Origin: Prado023 sp963753075
Lineage (GTDB): Bacteria; Actinomycetota; Actinomycetes; S36-B12; CAIYMF01
Assembly: GCA_963753075.1 (NCBI GenBank)
Contig: CAVWAR010000010.1
Coordinates: forward strand, 62,001 to 126,000
Length of the DNA stretch: 64,000 nucleotides
Reading direction: 5' to 3'
Shown here: positions 54,242-62,865 of the stretch, in pieces
Position numbering within the stretch: position 1 is the stretch's first letter
Layout of the letters: each line of letters begins with the position of its first letter
Notes under the pieces: generated by a model
Told to the model about the DNA's origin: nothing
Databases searched by the model: none
The model's input: only the letters and a program-made list of their open reading frames with translations
Made by a program: the position numbers and the translations under genes

Positions 54242-55236
54242 CGCAGTGCGCCTTCCGTGATCGGCGCAGTCGCGCCGTGGGTGGTCTCAGGCGAATCAAC
54301 CGAGGGATCCGCCGTGGGGGAGGGGGTGTCGAGCGACGTGGAGCGGTACTCCACCGCATCGGAGGTCAGTTGTAGGTAGGCGTCCTCGAGTGAGGACTCC
54401 AGTGAGGTGAGCTGGTGCAGGACGATCCCCGCGGAGGCAGCGATCTGGCCGATGTCCTCACTCGGGCGACCAACGACCTCAAGGACGCCGGGCTCCACGG
54501 AGCTCACGGTTGCGTTCGTCGCCTTCAGCAGCCTCGCGAGGCTGTCGGCCTCGGGGGTGCGCACGCGCACCGCGCCGAGCGAGGCCCGATCGATCACTTC
54601 CTGGATCGGGGCGTCGGCGATGACCTTGCCGCGTCCGAGGACGATGACGTGGTCGGCGGTCTTGGCCATCTCGCTCATCAGGTGCGAGGACAGGAACACG
54701 GTCCGACCTTCGGCGGCGAGCTGCCGAGCAAGGGTGCGCACCCACAGCACGCCCTCCGGGTCAAGCCCGTTGACTGGCTCATCGAGCATGATCGTGTGCG
54801 GGTCGCCGAGCAGGGCGGTGGCGATGCCCAGGCGCTGCCCCATTCCGAGGGAGAATCCACCGACCCGCTTGTGGGCCACCTTGTCCAGGCCGGCCAGGGA
54901 GATGACCTCGCGCACCCGGCGGGCGCCGATCCCGTGAGTGGCGCCGAGTGCGCGGAGGTGGCTGTAGGCGGTGCGGCCCGGATGGACCGACCCCGCCTCG
55001 AGAAGGGCGCCGACCTCGTTCAGGGGGGCGTGGTGCCCGGCGTATGGCGTGCCGTCGATGGTGACCCGGCCGGCGCTCGGGCGGTCCAGACCGACGATCA
55101 TCCGCATGGTGGTGGACTTGCCCGCGCCGTTCGGGCCGAGGAACCCGGTGACGCGACCGGGGTGGACGGTGAACGACACGTCGTCCACGGCTGTCGTGGT
55201 GCCGTACATCTTGGTGAGGTGCTCTGCGGTGATCAT
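54238..55236 (-). CDS. ABC transporter ATP-binding protein
   Basis: The 332-residue ATPase has Walker A LGPNGAGKSTTMRM, the Q loop region, signature GFSLGMGQRLGIATAL, Walker B TIMLDEPVNGLDPEG and a switch His in FLSSHLMSEMAKT. The C-terminal 90 residues (GAVRVRTPEADSLARLLKAT, then a variable tail) form an accessory domain often found in drug or bacitracin exporters. It heads the operon with the permease, kinase and regulator downstream. Confidence 0.93.
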   Translation of the reverse strand: MITAEHLTKMYGTTTAVDDVSFTVHPGRVTGFLGPNGAGKSTTMRMIVGLDRPSAGRVTIDGTPYAGHHAPLNEVGALLEAGSVHPGRTAYSHLRALGATHGIGARRVREVISLAGLDKVAHKRVGGFSLGMGQRLGIATALLGDPHTIMLDEPVNGLDPEGVLWVRTLARQLAAEGRTVFLSSHLMSEMAKTADHVIVLGRGKVIADAPIQEVIDRASLGAVRVRTPEADSLARLLKATNATVSSVEPGVLEVVGRPSEDIGQIAASAGIVLHQLTSLESSLEDAYLQLTSDAVEYRSTSLDTPSPTADPSVDSPETTHGATAPITEGALR

Positions 55237-55399
55237 TGCTTCTCCTCTTCTTGGATACCCATGACGCTAACCGCGGGCCCACCTCTGGCGGGACCTCCTC
55301 AGGGATGATCATTCGCGGGCGGACTGTCCATCTCAGGGATGAGGCGACCCGGCTGCGAGGCGGGGACTTGGGGCCCTCGCGAACGCCGATTGGTCGGGC

Positions 55400-55405
55400 T
55401 AGCCT
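55400..55405 (+). promoter_or_regulatory. -10 hexamer TAGCCT of a leaderless promoter
   Basis: TAGCCT ends six bases before the GTG at 55412. The flanking GGCTAGCCTC resembles the palindrome at 58510-58525. Confidence 0.5.
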
Positions 55406-55411
55406 CGAGTT

Positions 55412-56563
55412 GTGGAGGCGAACGCCGACGCCGTGCGTGACCCGTGGCCGTGGTCCGGGCTCATCGGTGACCCGCGTGCGTGGGTCCTCGAGTCAGCCGA
55501 CCCGGCGGCACGGTGGGCGCTGCTGAGCGGTGTCCTCCCCGACTCCGATGAGCGCGTGGTCGATGCACGGCGTGACGTGCGAAACGATCCCGCGACCACG
55601 GCGCTCGTGGGCCGGCTGCGTGACTGGGAGGGCGGCGAGCCCTTCTCGGGGCACAACAGCCCTGCGTTCGCGCCGAACCTGCTCAACCTGCTGGCGGACA
55701 TGGGCCTGCAGCACGGTGACGATCCACGCGTCGACGCGACGCTGGAGCGGATGCTGACCCACCAGGACGACGAGGGACGCTTCCAGTCCTTCGCCCCCGT
55801 GCGGGGCAGCAAACAGCCCGTCTGGGGGGCGCTGCTGTGCGACTCGCACGCGATCATTGAGGTGCTCGTCCGATTCGGGTACGAGGCTGATCCGCGCGTA
55901 CGCGCCGGGTTGGCCCGCATGGCCCATGACCTGACCGACACGTCCCAGGGGCCGGCGTGGCCCTGCCGCCCTGACCCGGCCGTCGGCTTCCGCGGTCCCG
56001 GGCGCAGGGGTGACCTCTGCCCCCAGGTGACCCTCGAGGCCCTGCGGACGTATGCGCTCGTCCCAGAGTCGCAGCGGCCGGAGGGGTTGCTCGACGTCGC
56101 CCGGGTCTCGCTGTCGGCCTGGCGGGCGCGGGGTGCGCAGAAGCCGTACATGTTCGGCCACGGCCGGGCGTTCAAGACCGGCAAGTGGCCCCCCACCTGG
56201 TACAGCGCGCTGGCCGTGCTCGATGCGCTCGGCAGGTACCCGGCGCTGTGGCGGGGGAACGGCGCGGAGCCAGAGGACCGGCTGGCCCTCGCCGAGCTCG
56301 CTGCATGCCTCGTCGCCTACTCGATGACCGTGCAGGGACGGGTGGTACCGCAATCGATCTTCCGCGGGTTCGAGGGCTACTCGTTCGGACAGAAGAGCCA
56401 GCCGTCGCCGTTCGCCACGGCACGGATGCTCAAGGTCCTGCATCGCCTCGACGACCTGGCCGCGGAGGCGGGCGCCGTCGACATCGCCGGGCTGGCCAGT
56501 TCCAAGGGGGGCACCGGACACCCCGTCGCGCCCCGGGCTCCTGGCGGGGGCGCGCCACGGTGA
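55412..56563 (+). CDS. Terpene-cyclase/prenyltransferase-fold protein
   Basis: The 383-residue protein has repeated helical segments of the alpha/alpha-toroid kind: AVRDPWPWSGLIGDPRAWVL, LLNLLADMGLQHGDDPRVD, AIIEVLVRFGYEADPRVRAG and LEALRTYALVPESQRPEGLL. I recall similar proteins annotated as squalene cyclase- or prenyltransferase-like in actinomycetes. The acidic DxDD motif of true cyclases is not seen, so catalytic activity is uncertain. The GTG start follows a leaderless -10 element. It is convergent with the GH15 gene 50 bases away. Confidence 0.65.
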   Translation: MEANADAVRDPWPWSGLIGDPRAWVLESADPAARWALLSGVLPDSDERVVDARRDVRNDPATTALVGRLRDWEGGEPFSGHNSPAFAPNLLNLLADMGLQHGDDPRVDATLERMLTHQDDEGRFQSFAPVRGSKQPVWGALLCDSHAIIEVLVRFGYEADPRVRAGLARMAHDLTDTSQGPAWPCRPDPAVGFRGPGRRGDLCPQVTLEALRTYALVPESQRPEGLLDVARVSLSAWRARGAQKPYMFGHGRAFKTGKWPPTWYSALAVLDALGRYPALWRGNGAEPEDRLALAELAACLVAYSMTVQGRVVPQSIFRGFEGYSFGQKSQPSPFATARMLKVLHRLDDLAAEAGAVDIAGLASSKGGTGHPVAPRAPGGGAPR

Positions 56564-56613
56564 CGGGGCCAACTCTCGTTGACATCAACCAGGGAGCCCG
56601 CTCCCCGAACCAC

Positions 56614-58455
56614 CTACCTCCCGGCGTCGCCCGGCACCTTCGGGCTTCGGCGGGCTTCCAGCGCATCGTCGAGCACCAGGGCCGCGTGGACCAGCCCCAG
56701 GTGCGTGAAGTTCTGGGGGTAGTTGCCCAGGGCGACGCCGCCGGCGCTCAGCTCCTCGCTGTACAGGCCGAGTGAGCTGGAGAAGCCATGCAGCTTCTCG
56801 AAGAACAGGCGGGCCTCGTCGACGCGCCCGGCGCGGGCCAGGCACTCGACGTACCAGAACGAGCACATCGTGAACGTGCCCTCCGTGCCGGAGAGCCCGT
56901 CGGATGCGGCGTCCTCGGTGCGGTAGCGGTACACGAACGAGCCCTCGACCAATGCGTTGCCGATGGCATCCAGCGTGGAGAGCCACTTCGGGTCGGTGGG
57001 GCCGATCATCCCGGCCAGCGGCATGAGCAGGCAGGACGCGTCCAGCGTGGTGGCGCCGCGAGCCTGGACGAACGACTGCAGGTCCTCATTCCAGAATCGG
57101 TCGAAGACCTCGTGGTATATCTCATCGCGCACACTGCGCCAGCTCTCCAAAGGGGCCGGGAGTCCGCGGCGCTGGGCGATCCGGATCCCGCGGTCCACGG
57201 CGACCCAGCTCATGAGCCTGGAGTACAGGAACTCCTGGGGCCCGCCGCGGACCTCCCAGACGCCCTCGTCCGTGCGGCGCCAGTTGTTGCATGTCCAGTT
57301 CACCGAATGGACCACCTGCGTCCACAGGCCGTGTGAGACGGGACGGACGCGCTGGTCGTAGGCGTCCACCGCGACCATCAACTCACCGTAGATGTCGATC
57401 TGAAGCTGGTCGTAGGCCCCGTTGCCGATGCGCACCGGAGCTGAGCCCCGGTATCCCTCGAGGTGGTCCAGCGTCTGCTCGGCCAGGTCCTTGCGCCCGT
57501 CGATGCCGTACATGATCTGCAGGGCGCCGTCCTGGGCGCTGTCGGCGTAGCGGTCCTCGACCCAGCGGATGTAGGCGGCCATCTCCTCGGTCAACCCCAA
57601 TGACGTCAGCGCGGTCGCGGTGAGGGATGCGTCCCGGATCCACGTGAACCGGTAGTCCCAGTTCCGCTCGCCGCCGACCTCCTCGGGGAGTCCGAACGTG
57701 GCTGCCGCCGCGATTCCGCCGGTGGCGCTGGAGCAGAGCATCTTCATCGTCAGCGCCGAGCGGACGACCATCTCGCGCCAGCGCGTTGGGAAGGTGCCCT
57801 TCCGCACCCAGTCACGCCAGAAGGCCAGGGTCTCGCTGAGCGACTCATCGACGGAGCCGAGTTCCCCCTCGACGGAGAGGCCGTCCTCCTCGGCCATCTC
57901 GAAGACGAAGTCAGCCCCCTCGTTGGGGTTCAGGGTGAAGTCCGCCGTCGCGACTCCGTCCTCGAGCACGATCGGGGCGGCGGGGTTCAGGCTGCGCAGG
58001 CGGGCATCGGCACTGGGCCCCCGCGGCGAGAAGACGACGGTCCCGTCGTCGAGCGCGGCCTCGTGGGCGCTGCGCGCGTAGTCGAACCTGGGCTCGCAGC
58101 GCAGGGTGAACCGCATCGACCCCTTGAGCGTCTGGACCCGTCGGACGACCCTGCGGGTGTTGCTCGTGTCGCTCACCGGCATGAAGTCGGTGACCTCACC
58201 GATCCCGTCGTCGGAGAGGAACTGGGTGACGAGGACGTTCGTCTCGGGGATGTACAGCTGCTTGGTCCGCCATCCGTCGCCCGCGGGGGCAATCGCGAAG
58301 CGGCCGCCGTGGGCGTCATCGAGCATGGCGCCGAAGATCGTGGGGGAGTCGTAGTGCGGGAAGCACAGGAAGTCGATGGAGGCCTGGTCGCTGACCAGGG
58401 CGATCGTCGACAGGTCACCGATCATCCCGTAGCTGTCGATCGGCTGGTAGCCCAT
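56614..58455 (-). CDS. GH15 glucanase/trehalase
   Basis: The 613-residue enzyme belongs to glycoside hydrolase family 15. It has an N-terminal beta-sandwich (DSYGMIGDLSTIALVSDQAS, IDFLCFPHYDSPTIFGAMLD) and an (alpha/alpha)6 barrel with GGERNWDYRFTWIRDASLTA, which carries a catalytic-site Trp/Arg/Asp set, and SFWYVECLARAGRVDEAR. Mycobacterial homologs hydrolyse trehalose; others act on starch-like oligosaccharides. AAGGAG lies eight bases before the start at 58455. A 16-bp perfect palindrome lies 55 bases upstream and could be an operator. Confidence 0.88.
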   Translation of the reverse strand: MGYQPIDSYGMIGDLSTIALVSDQASIDFLCFPHYDSPTIFGAMLDDAHGGRFAIAPAGDGWRTKQLYIPETNVLVTQFLSDDGIGEVTDFMPVSDTSNTRRVVRRVQTLKGSMRFTLRCEPRFDYARSAHEAALDDGTVVFSPRGPSADARLRSLNPAAPIVLEDGVATADFTLNPNEGADFVFEMAEEDGLSVEGELGSVDESLSETLAFWRDWVRKGTFPTRWREMVVRSALTMKMLCSSATGGIAAAATFGLPEEVGGERNWDYRFTWIRDASLTATALTSLGLTEEMAAYIRWVEDRYADSAQDGALQIMYGIDGRKDLAEQTLDHLEGYRGSAPVRIGNGAYDQLQIDIYGELMVAVDAYDQRVRPVSHGLWTQVVHSVNWTCNNWRRTDEGVWEVRGGPQEFLYSRLMSWVAVDRGIRIAQRRGLPAPLESWRSVRDEIYHEVFDRFWNEDLQSFVQARGATTLDASCLLMPLAGMIGPTDPKWLSTLDAIGNALVEGSFVYRYRTEDAASDGLSGTEGTFTMCSFWYVECLARAGRVDEARLFFEKLHGFSSSLGLYSEELSAGGVALGNYPQNFTHLGLVHAALVLDDALEARRSPKVPGDAGR

Positions 58456-58509
58456 GGCGTGGCTCCTTCTGATTGAGGACCGATTGGACCGAGCGGTCAA
58501 GTACCTACG

Positions 58510-58525
58510 GTGAGGCTAGCCTCAC
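58510..58525. promoter_or_regulatory. 16-bp perfect palindrome, possible iron-type operator
   Basis: GTGAGGCTAGCCTCAC is a perfect palindrome. Its TGAGGCTAGCCTCA core resembles the GC-shifted form of DtxR/IdeR boxes (TTAGGCTAGCCTAA). It lies 55 bases upstream of the GH15 gene and downstream of egtB. A related string is at 60870-60883. Confidence 0.45.
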
Positions 58526-58638
58526 GCGGAGTGATGGCGCTAGATCCGCGCGGCATCTCGACGAGGAATTCACGGGACGAATCGCAGCTGCAGCCGTTGA
58601 TCGGTCCGCACGGTGTCCCCACCGCCGAGAGCCGCTCC

Positions 58639-59943
58639 TCAGGCCGCGGAGTCGGCCAGCCGGACGCCGGACAGCGCCCAGCGTGCGGCGTGCGGGAAGA
58701 AGTTGCGGTAGGTGGTTCGTGCGTGCCGCGGCGGGGTGAAAGCGCACCCGCCGCGCAGCACCATCTGGTTGGACATGAACTTGCCGTTGTACTCGCCGAT
58801 CGCACCAGGGGCCGGATGGAAGCCCGGATAGGGGTGGTAGGCAGATGACGTCCACTCCCAGCAGTCGCCGTGCACCTGGCGCAGGCCGCCGGTGGACTCC
58901 CCGGCCGCCCGGGGATGGAACGTCTCGGAGTCCGCGAGGTTGGACCCGACCTCGTCAACCTCGGCCTGTCCGCCGGTGACGACCGCGTGCTCCCACTCCG
59001 CCTCACTGGGCAGGCGCTTGCCTGACCAGGTGGCGAACGCCTCGGCCTCGTAGAAGCTCACGTGGCTCACCGGCAGGCCGGGATCCACCGGCCAGGTGCC
59101 GTTCAGGGTGTGCTCGAACCAGATGCCGTCGAGCTCGGACCAGTAGAAGGGTGCGCGCCAGGACTCGGCGTGGACCCTCGCCCAGCCGTCCGAGAGCCAC
59201 AGCTCGTGGCGTTGGTACCCGCTGTCGGCCATGAACTCGAGCCACTCGCCGTTGGTGACGAGCCGATCGGCAAGCCGGTAGGGCTCGAGCCATACCCGGT
59301 GGCGCGGCTCCTCGTTGTCGAAGCGGAAACCCGGGCCCTCATGCCCGACCTCGACCAGTCCGCCCTCGACATCAACCCACCCGAGCGGCCCGGCCGCAGA
59401 CCTCTCGCTGGGGGAACCGGCATACGTGGGCTGCAGCGGATTGACCGACAGGACGTGCTTGATGTCCATGAGGAGCAGCTCCTGATGCTGCTGCTCGTGG
59501 TGGAACCCGAGTTCGATCGTCGGTGAGATCTTCTCCAGGGTGCCCTCGTCGAGATTGCCCACCAGGTCGCGCACGCGCGCGTCGACGTTGTCGCGGTACA
59601 CGCCGACGTCGTGTGCACCCGGGCGAGTGATCAGGCCGCGGTGCGGGCGGGAGTACCGCGGGCCGAGCGTCTCGTAGTAGCTGTTGAACAGGAACCAGTA
59701 GCGGTCCTGGAAGGGCGTGAAGCCAGGCTCGTGGTCAGCGAGGACGAACGTCTCGAAGAACCACGTCACGTGCGCCCGGTGCCACTTGGTCGGCGACACA
59801 TCGGGCATCGACTGGACCGTCTGGTCCTCCGGCGACAGCGGGCTTGCCAGGGCCTCCGTGCGCGCCCGAACCCCGTCGAACTGGGCGAGGAGCTCATCCC
59901 GTGCGATGTCCTGCTCGGCCCCGCGGTCCGTCATCGCCGACAT
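58639..59943 (-). CDS. egtB: Ergothioneine synthase EgtB-like sulfoxide synthase
   Basis: The 434-residue protein joins a DinB-like domain (residues about 5-160) with a formylglycine-generating-enzyme-like C-terminal domain (about 180-434). The iron ligands appear in WHRAHVTWFFETF (His) and GFHHEQQHQELLLMDIKH (HxxxHxE). EgtB uses oxygen and iron to join gamma-glutamylcysteine (or cysteine) to hercynine. The sulfatase-modifying fold shows in EAFATWSGKRLPSEAEWEHA and GDCWEWTSSAYHPYPGF. The partners egtA, egtC and egtD are not in the window. The ATG at 59943 follows GGAGG; 59934 and 59958 are alternatives. Confidence 0.88.
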   Translation of the reverse strand: MSAMTDRGAEQDIARDELLAQFDGVRARTEALASPLSPEDQTVQSMPDVSPTKWHRAHVTWFFETFVLADHEPGFTPFQDRYWFLFNSYYETLGPRYSRPHRGLITRPGAHDVGVYRDNVDARVRDLVGNLDEGTLEKISPTIELGFHHEQQHQELLLMDIKHVLSVNPLQPTYAGSPSERSAAGPLGWVDVEGGLVEVGHEGPGFRFDNEEPRHRVWLEPYRLADRLVTNGEWLEFMADSGYQRHELWLSDGWARVHAESWRAPFYWSELDGIWFEHTLNGTWPVDPGLPVSHVSFYEAEAFATWSGKRLPSEAEWEHAVVTGGQAEVDEVGSNLADSETFHPRAAGESTGGLRQVHGDCWEWTSSAYHPYPGFHPAPGAIGEYNGKFMSNQMVLRGGCAFTPPRHARTTYRNFFPHAARWALSGVRLADSAA

Positions 59944-60076
59944 CCTGCGCACCTCCATGCTCGACCGGCCAGCCGCGGCACACACTCCGCGGTCCTGCGA
60001 TGACCGAGAACGTTACGCTCGAATCCCGTCTCGCGCGGCGTCGGAACGGGCGGTCCCTCAGGGGGACCGGTCCAGG

Positions 60077-60745
60077 TCAGACAGTCTGATCCTGTTCGAC
60101 CCGCCGACGTGGCGACCAGTCGAACTTCGTTCCCGGCCCGAACAGGCCCCACCACGCCACAGCCAGGAACTCGAGGATGAGCACGCCCAGTGCGAGGTAC
60201 GGGTGCCCGAACGCGAGGAACGCGGCGACCACGGCCACGATCGGGAGCACGACGAGGTGGTGTCGCTTGGCCAATCCGAGCGCCGGGTGATGGGCACCGG
60301 CAGCCTCCGCCCTGCGCTCAGCATGGAGTGCGAGAAGTCCGAGGGCCAGTGAGACGAGCGCGAAGTTAACAGCGAACAGCACGGTCGACCACGGTTCGGC
60401 GATGCGGGTGTTGCCGAGGGTGTCAGCCGTGAACGGCATCAGGGTCGCGGCGCACAGGAAGACGAACGTCAGGACGATGGTGGCGGTCTGGGCGCTGGTC
60501 ATCGTCGACGCGACCGTGTGGTGGACCATCCAGAACCGGGCGATGGCAACGAAGCTGATGATCCACGCCGCGAAGACGTGCCTGTTGTCGGCGAGCAGCC
60601 CGAGCACGTCATCCCCGGCTGCGAGCTCGGGCACCTTGAGCTCGAGCACCAGCAGGGTCAGGATGATGGCGAAGACGCCATCGGTCAGGGCATTGAGGCG
60701 TTCGGGTCCGAACGTCGTTCGCGGTGTCGCAGCTTCCGTGCTCAT
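60077..60745 (-). CDS. TMEM175-family (DUF1211) membrane protein
   Basis: The 222-residue protein has six membrane segments and the family start RLNALTDGVFAIILTLLVLE, a variant of the FSDGVFAI motif of TMEM175 potassium channels. The second and third segments include HVFAAWIISFVAIARFWMVH. Bacterial members form leak potassium channels as tetramers. The gene is divergent from the GMC oxidoreductase, with 242 bases between the starts. Confidence 0.82.
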   Translation of the reverse strand: MSTEAATPRTTFGPERLNALTDGVFAIILTLLVLELKVPELAAGDDVLGLLADNRHVFAAWIISFVAIARFWMVHHTVASTMTSAQTATIVLTFVFLCAATLMPFTADTLGNTRIAEPWSTVLFAVNFALVSLALGLLALHAERRAEAAGAHHPALGLAKRHHLVVLPIVAVVAAFLAFGHPYLALGVLILEFLAVAWWGLFGPGTKFDWSPRRRVEQDQTV

Positions 60746-60869
60746 GTGAGTTGGCTCCCTTCGGCCGCGGCTCCGTTGCGCAGGCACAGTCGTTCACGCG
60801 CAGGCGATATGGGCGACATCAGTTGTTTTCCATACTTGGCACGGCGCGGTGTAGCCGCGGGGGCCCGGC

Positions 60870-60931
60870 TGAGGGTAGCCTCGGCTCATTCACTCTGAGG
60901 TCCCTTTAGGTTACACAAAGTCACGGGACCT
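60870..60931. promoter_or_regulatory. Operator-like sites upstream of the GMC operon
   Basis: TGAGGGTAGCCTCG (60870-60883) differs from the palindrome core at 58510 by two bases. Further on, AGGTCCC (60898-60904) and GGGACCT (60925-60931) form an inverted repeat around TTTAGGTTACACAAAG, which contains a TTAGGTTA half-site of the kind found in iron boxes. The -10 and -35 are not clear. Confidence 0.4.
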
Positions 60932-60987
60932 GATGCTACGGCAGGGCCGAACCACAACTCAAGCCACACCGATCTCCGAGGGGGACC

Positions 60988-62865
60988 ATGTCAGACAGTG
61001 CGCGCACCGAGACCGAGACGGTCTACGACGCCGTGATCGTCGGATCAGGGGTCAGCGGCGCCATCGTCGCCAACGAGCTGAGTCAGGAGGGCTTCCGCGT
61101 CCTGGTCCTGGAGGCCGGGCCCGGCGGCGAGCTGACCACCGGTGGCTACGAGGGCTACCTCAACCGGTTCTACGAGGCGGCCGGCAAGGACAGCAACTCG
61201 CCGTTCGCCGAGAACCCCAACGCATCAATGCCGCGTCCCGCGCAGGTGCACCCACTGCGGCCCGGTGAGCCGGACGACTCCAGCTACATCGTCCAGAACG
61301 GGCCGTTCCCGGTCGACGGCACCTACGTGCGCACGCTCGGCGGCACGACGATGCACTGGGAGGCCAAGGCGCTGCGGATGCTCCCCGAGGACTTCCACAC
61401 GCGCTCAAGTCACGGCCACGGCCTGGATTGGCCGGTGACCTACGACGAGCTCGAACCGAACTACCAGAAGGCCGAGCGTGAGCTCGGCGTCTCGGCCGAC
61501 GTCGAGGACCAGTCGTTCCTCGGGATCAGCTTCGATCCGGACTACGTGTACCCCATGCGCAAGCTCCCGGCGTCCTACCTGGACCAGGTTGTGGCTGCGG
61601 GTGTCGATGGCATGGAGGTCTGCCTCGGCGGCGAGGAGTACCACCTCAAGGTCCGGACCTTCCCGCAGGCGCGCAACGGGATCCCCAATCCCGACTACGA
61701 CGGAGGCCAGGGCTACGCGCCGGTGGGGGCCGTCAGCACCCACCAGGTGGAGCAGGGCGAGCGCTGCCAGGGCAACAACAACTGCGTGCCACTCTGCCCG
61801 GTCCAGGCCAAGTACCACGCCGGCAAGACGCTGGCCAAGGCCATGGCCAGGGGCTCGGTGGAGGTGCGCACGCAGGCAGTTGCCTCCCGCGTCCACGTCG
61901 ACAACGAGACCGGGAGGGTCAGCCACATCGAGTACAAGGCCTACGAGGACCCCTCGTCCGGGGCGCACACCACACACACCGTTCGGGCGCGCATCTTCGT
62001 GCTGGCTGCAAACGCGGTGGAGACCCCCAGGCTCATGCTCGCCTCGGGCCTGCCGAGCAGCAGCGGGCTGATGGGCCGCAACCTCATGGACCACGCCTAC
62101 CTGCTGGCGTGGGCGCAGATGCCCGAGGTCGTGGGCACGATGCGCGGGACGGTCTGCACCTCGGGAATCGGAGACCTGCGCGGTGGAGCGTTCCGGGGGG
62201 CCCATGCGGCCTTCGGTGTCGACATCCACAACGACGGCTGGGGTTGGGCCGGGGGCGGTGCCGAGGCGCAGGTGATCGACCTCGTCGATCGCTCCAACGC
62301 CTACGGCGCGCAGTTGCGCCAGGGCGCGGTCGACCGCATCTCCCGGCAGCTGCTCCTGGCCTTCATGGTCGAGCTGATGCCCGACCCGAGCAACCGGATC
62401 ACGGTCGACGGGCGCTACCTCGACCAGCTCGGCAACCCGCGCCCGGTGCTCAACTACAGCATTGCCGACTACACGATGGCCGGCGTCGCCGAGGCGCGAC
62501 AGCTCTCGCGGCGCATCTTCGCGCGCCTCGGCGCGGAGGACCACACCGAGTACCGGCCGACGGACGTCGGGTACGTGACACATCGGGGGCAGGGATACGT
62601 GATCCGCGGCGGCAACCACTGGGCCGGGACGCACGTGATGGGTTCGTCAGCGGCCACCTCCGTCGTGGACGCTGACCAGCGCTCGTGGGACCACGAGAAC
62701 CTCTACCTCGTGGGCGCAGGGAGCATGGCGTCGATCGGCACCGCGAACACGACGCTGACGCTGACCGCGCTGTGCTACCGCAGCACCGAGCGAATCATCA
62801 GCCAGCTCCGCGAGGAGACGGCACCGGCAACCATCCGTCCCACCCAGGAGGTGGCGTCCGCATGA
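60988..62865 (+). CDS. GMC-family oxidoreductase
   Basis: The 625-residue flavoenzyme has the Rossmann motif DAVIVGSGVSGAIVANELSQ (residues about 14-33), LVLEAGPGG, the GMC loop TLGGTTMHWEA, and a C-terminal GGNHWAGTHVMGSSA with the catalytic His, followed by YLVGAGSMASIGTANTTLTL. GMC enzymes oxidise alcohols or sugars. The middle region has CQGNNNCVPLCPVQAK, a cysteine-rich segment also seen in gluconate/fructose-dehydrogenase-like members. The ATG follows GAGGGGG. Its stop overlaps the next start by four bases, so the three genes to the window end form one operon. Confidence 0.88.
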   Translation: MSDSARTETETVYDAVIVGSGVSGAIVANELSQEGFRVLVLEAGPGGELTTGGYEGYLNRFYEAAGKDSNSPFAENPNASMPRPAQVHPLRPGEPDDSSYIVQNGPFPVDGTYVRTLGGTTMHWEAKALRMLPEDFHTRSSHGHGLDWPVTYDELEPNYQKAERELGVSADVEDQSFLGISFDPDYVYPMRKLPASYLDQVVAAGVDGMEVCLGGEEYHLKVRTFPQARNGIPNPDYDGGQGYAPVGAVSTHQVEQGERCQGNNNCVPLCPVQAKYHAGKTLAKAMARGSVEVRTQAVASRVHVDNETGRVSHIEYKAYEDPSSGAHTTHTVRARIFVLAANAVETPRLMLASGLPSSSGLMGRNLMDHAYLLAWAQMPEVVGTMRGTVCTSGIGDLRGGAFRGAHAAFGVDIHNDGWGWAGGGAEAQVIDLVDRSNAYGAQLRQGAVDRISRQLLLAFMVELMPDPSNRITVDGRYLDQLGNPRPVLNYSIADYTMAGVAEARQLSRRIFARLGAEDHTEYRPTDVGYVTHRGQGYVIRGGNHWAGTHVMGSSAATSVVDADQRSWDHENLYLVGAGSMASIGTANTTLTLTALCYRSTERIISQLREETAPATIRPTQEVASA

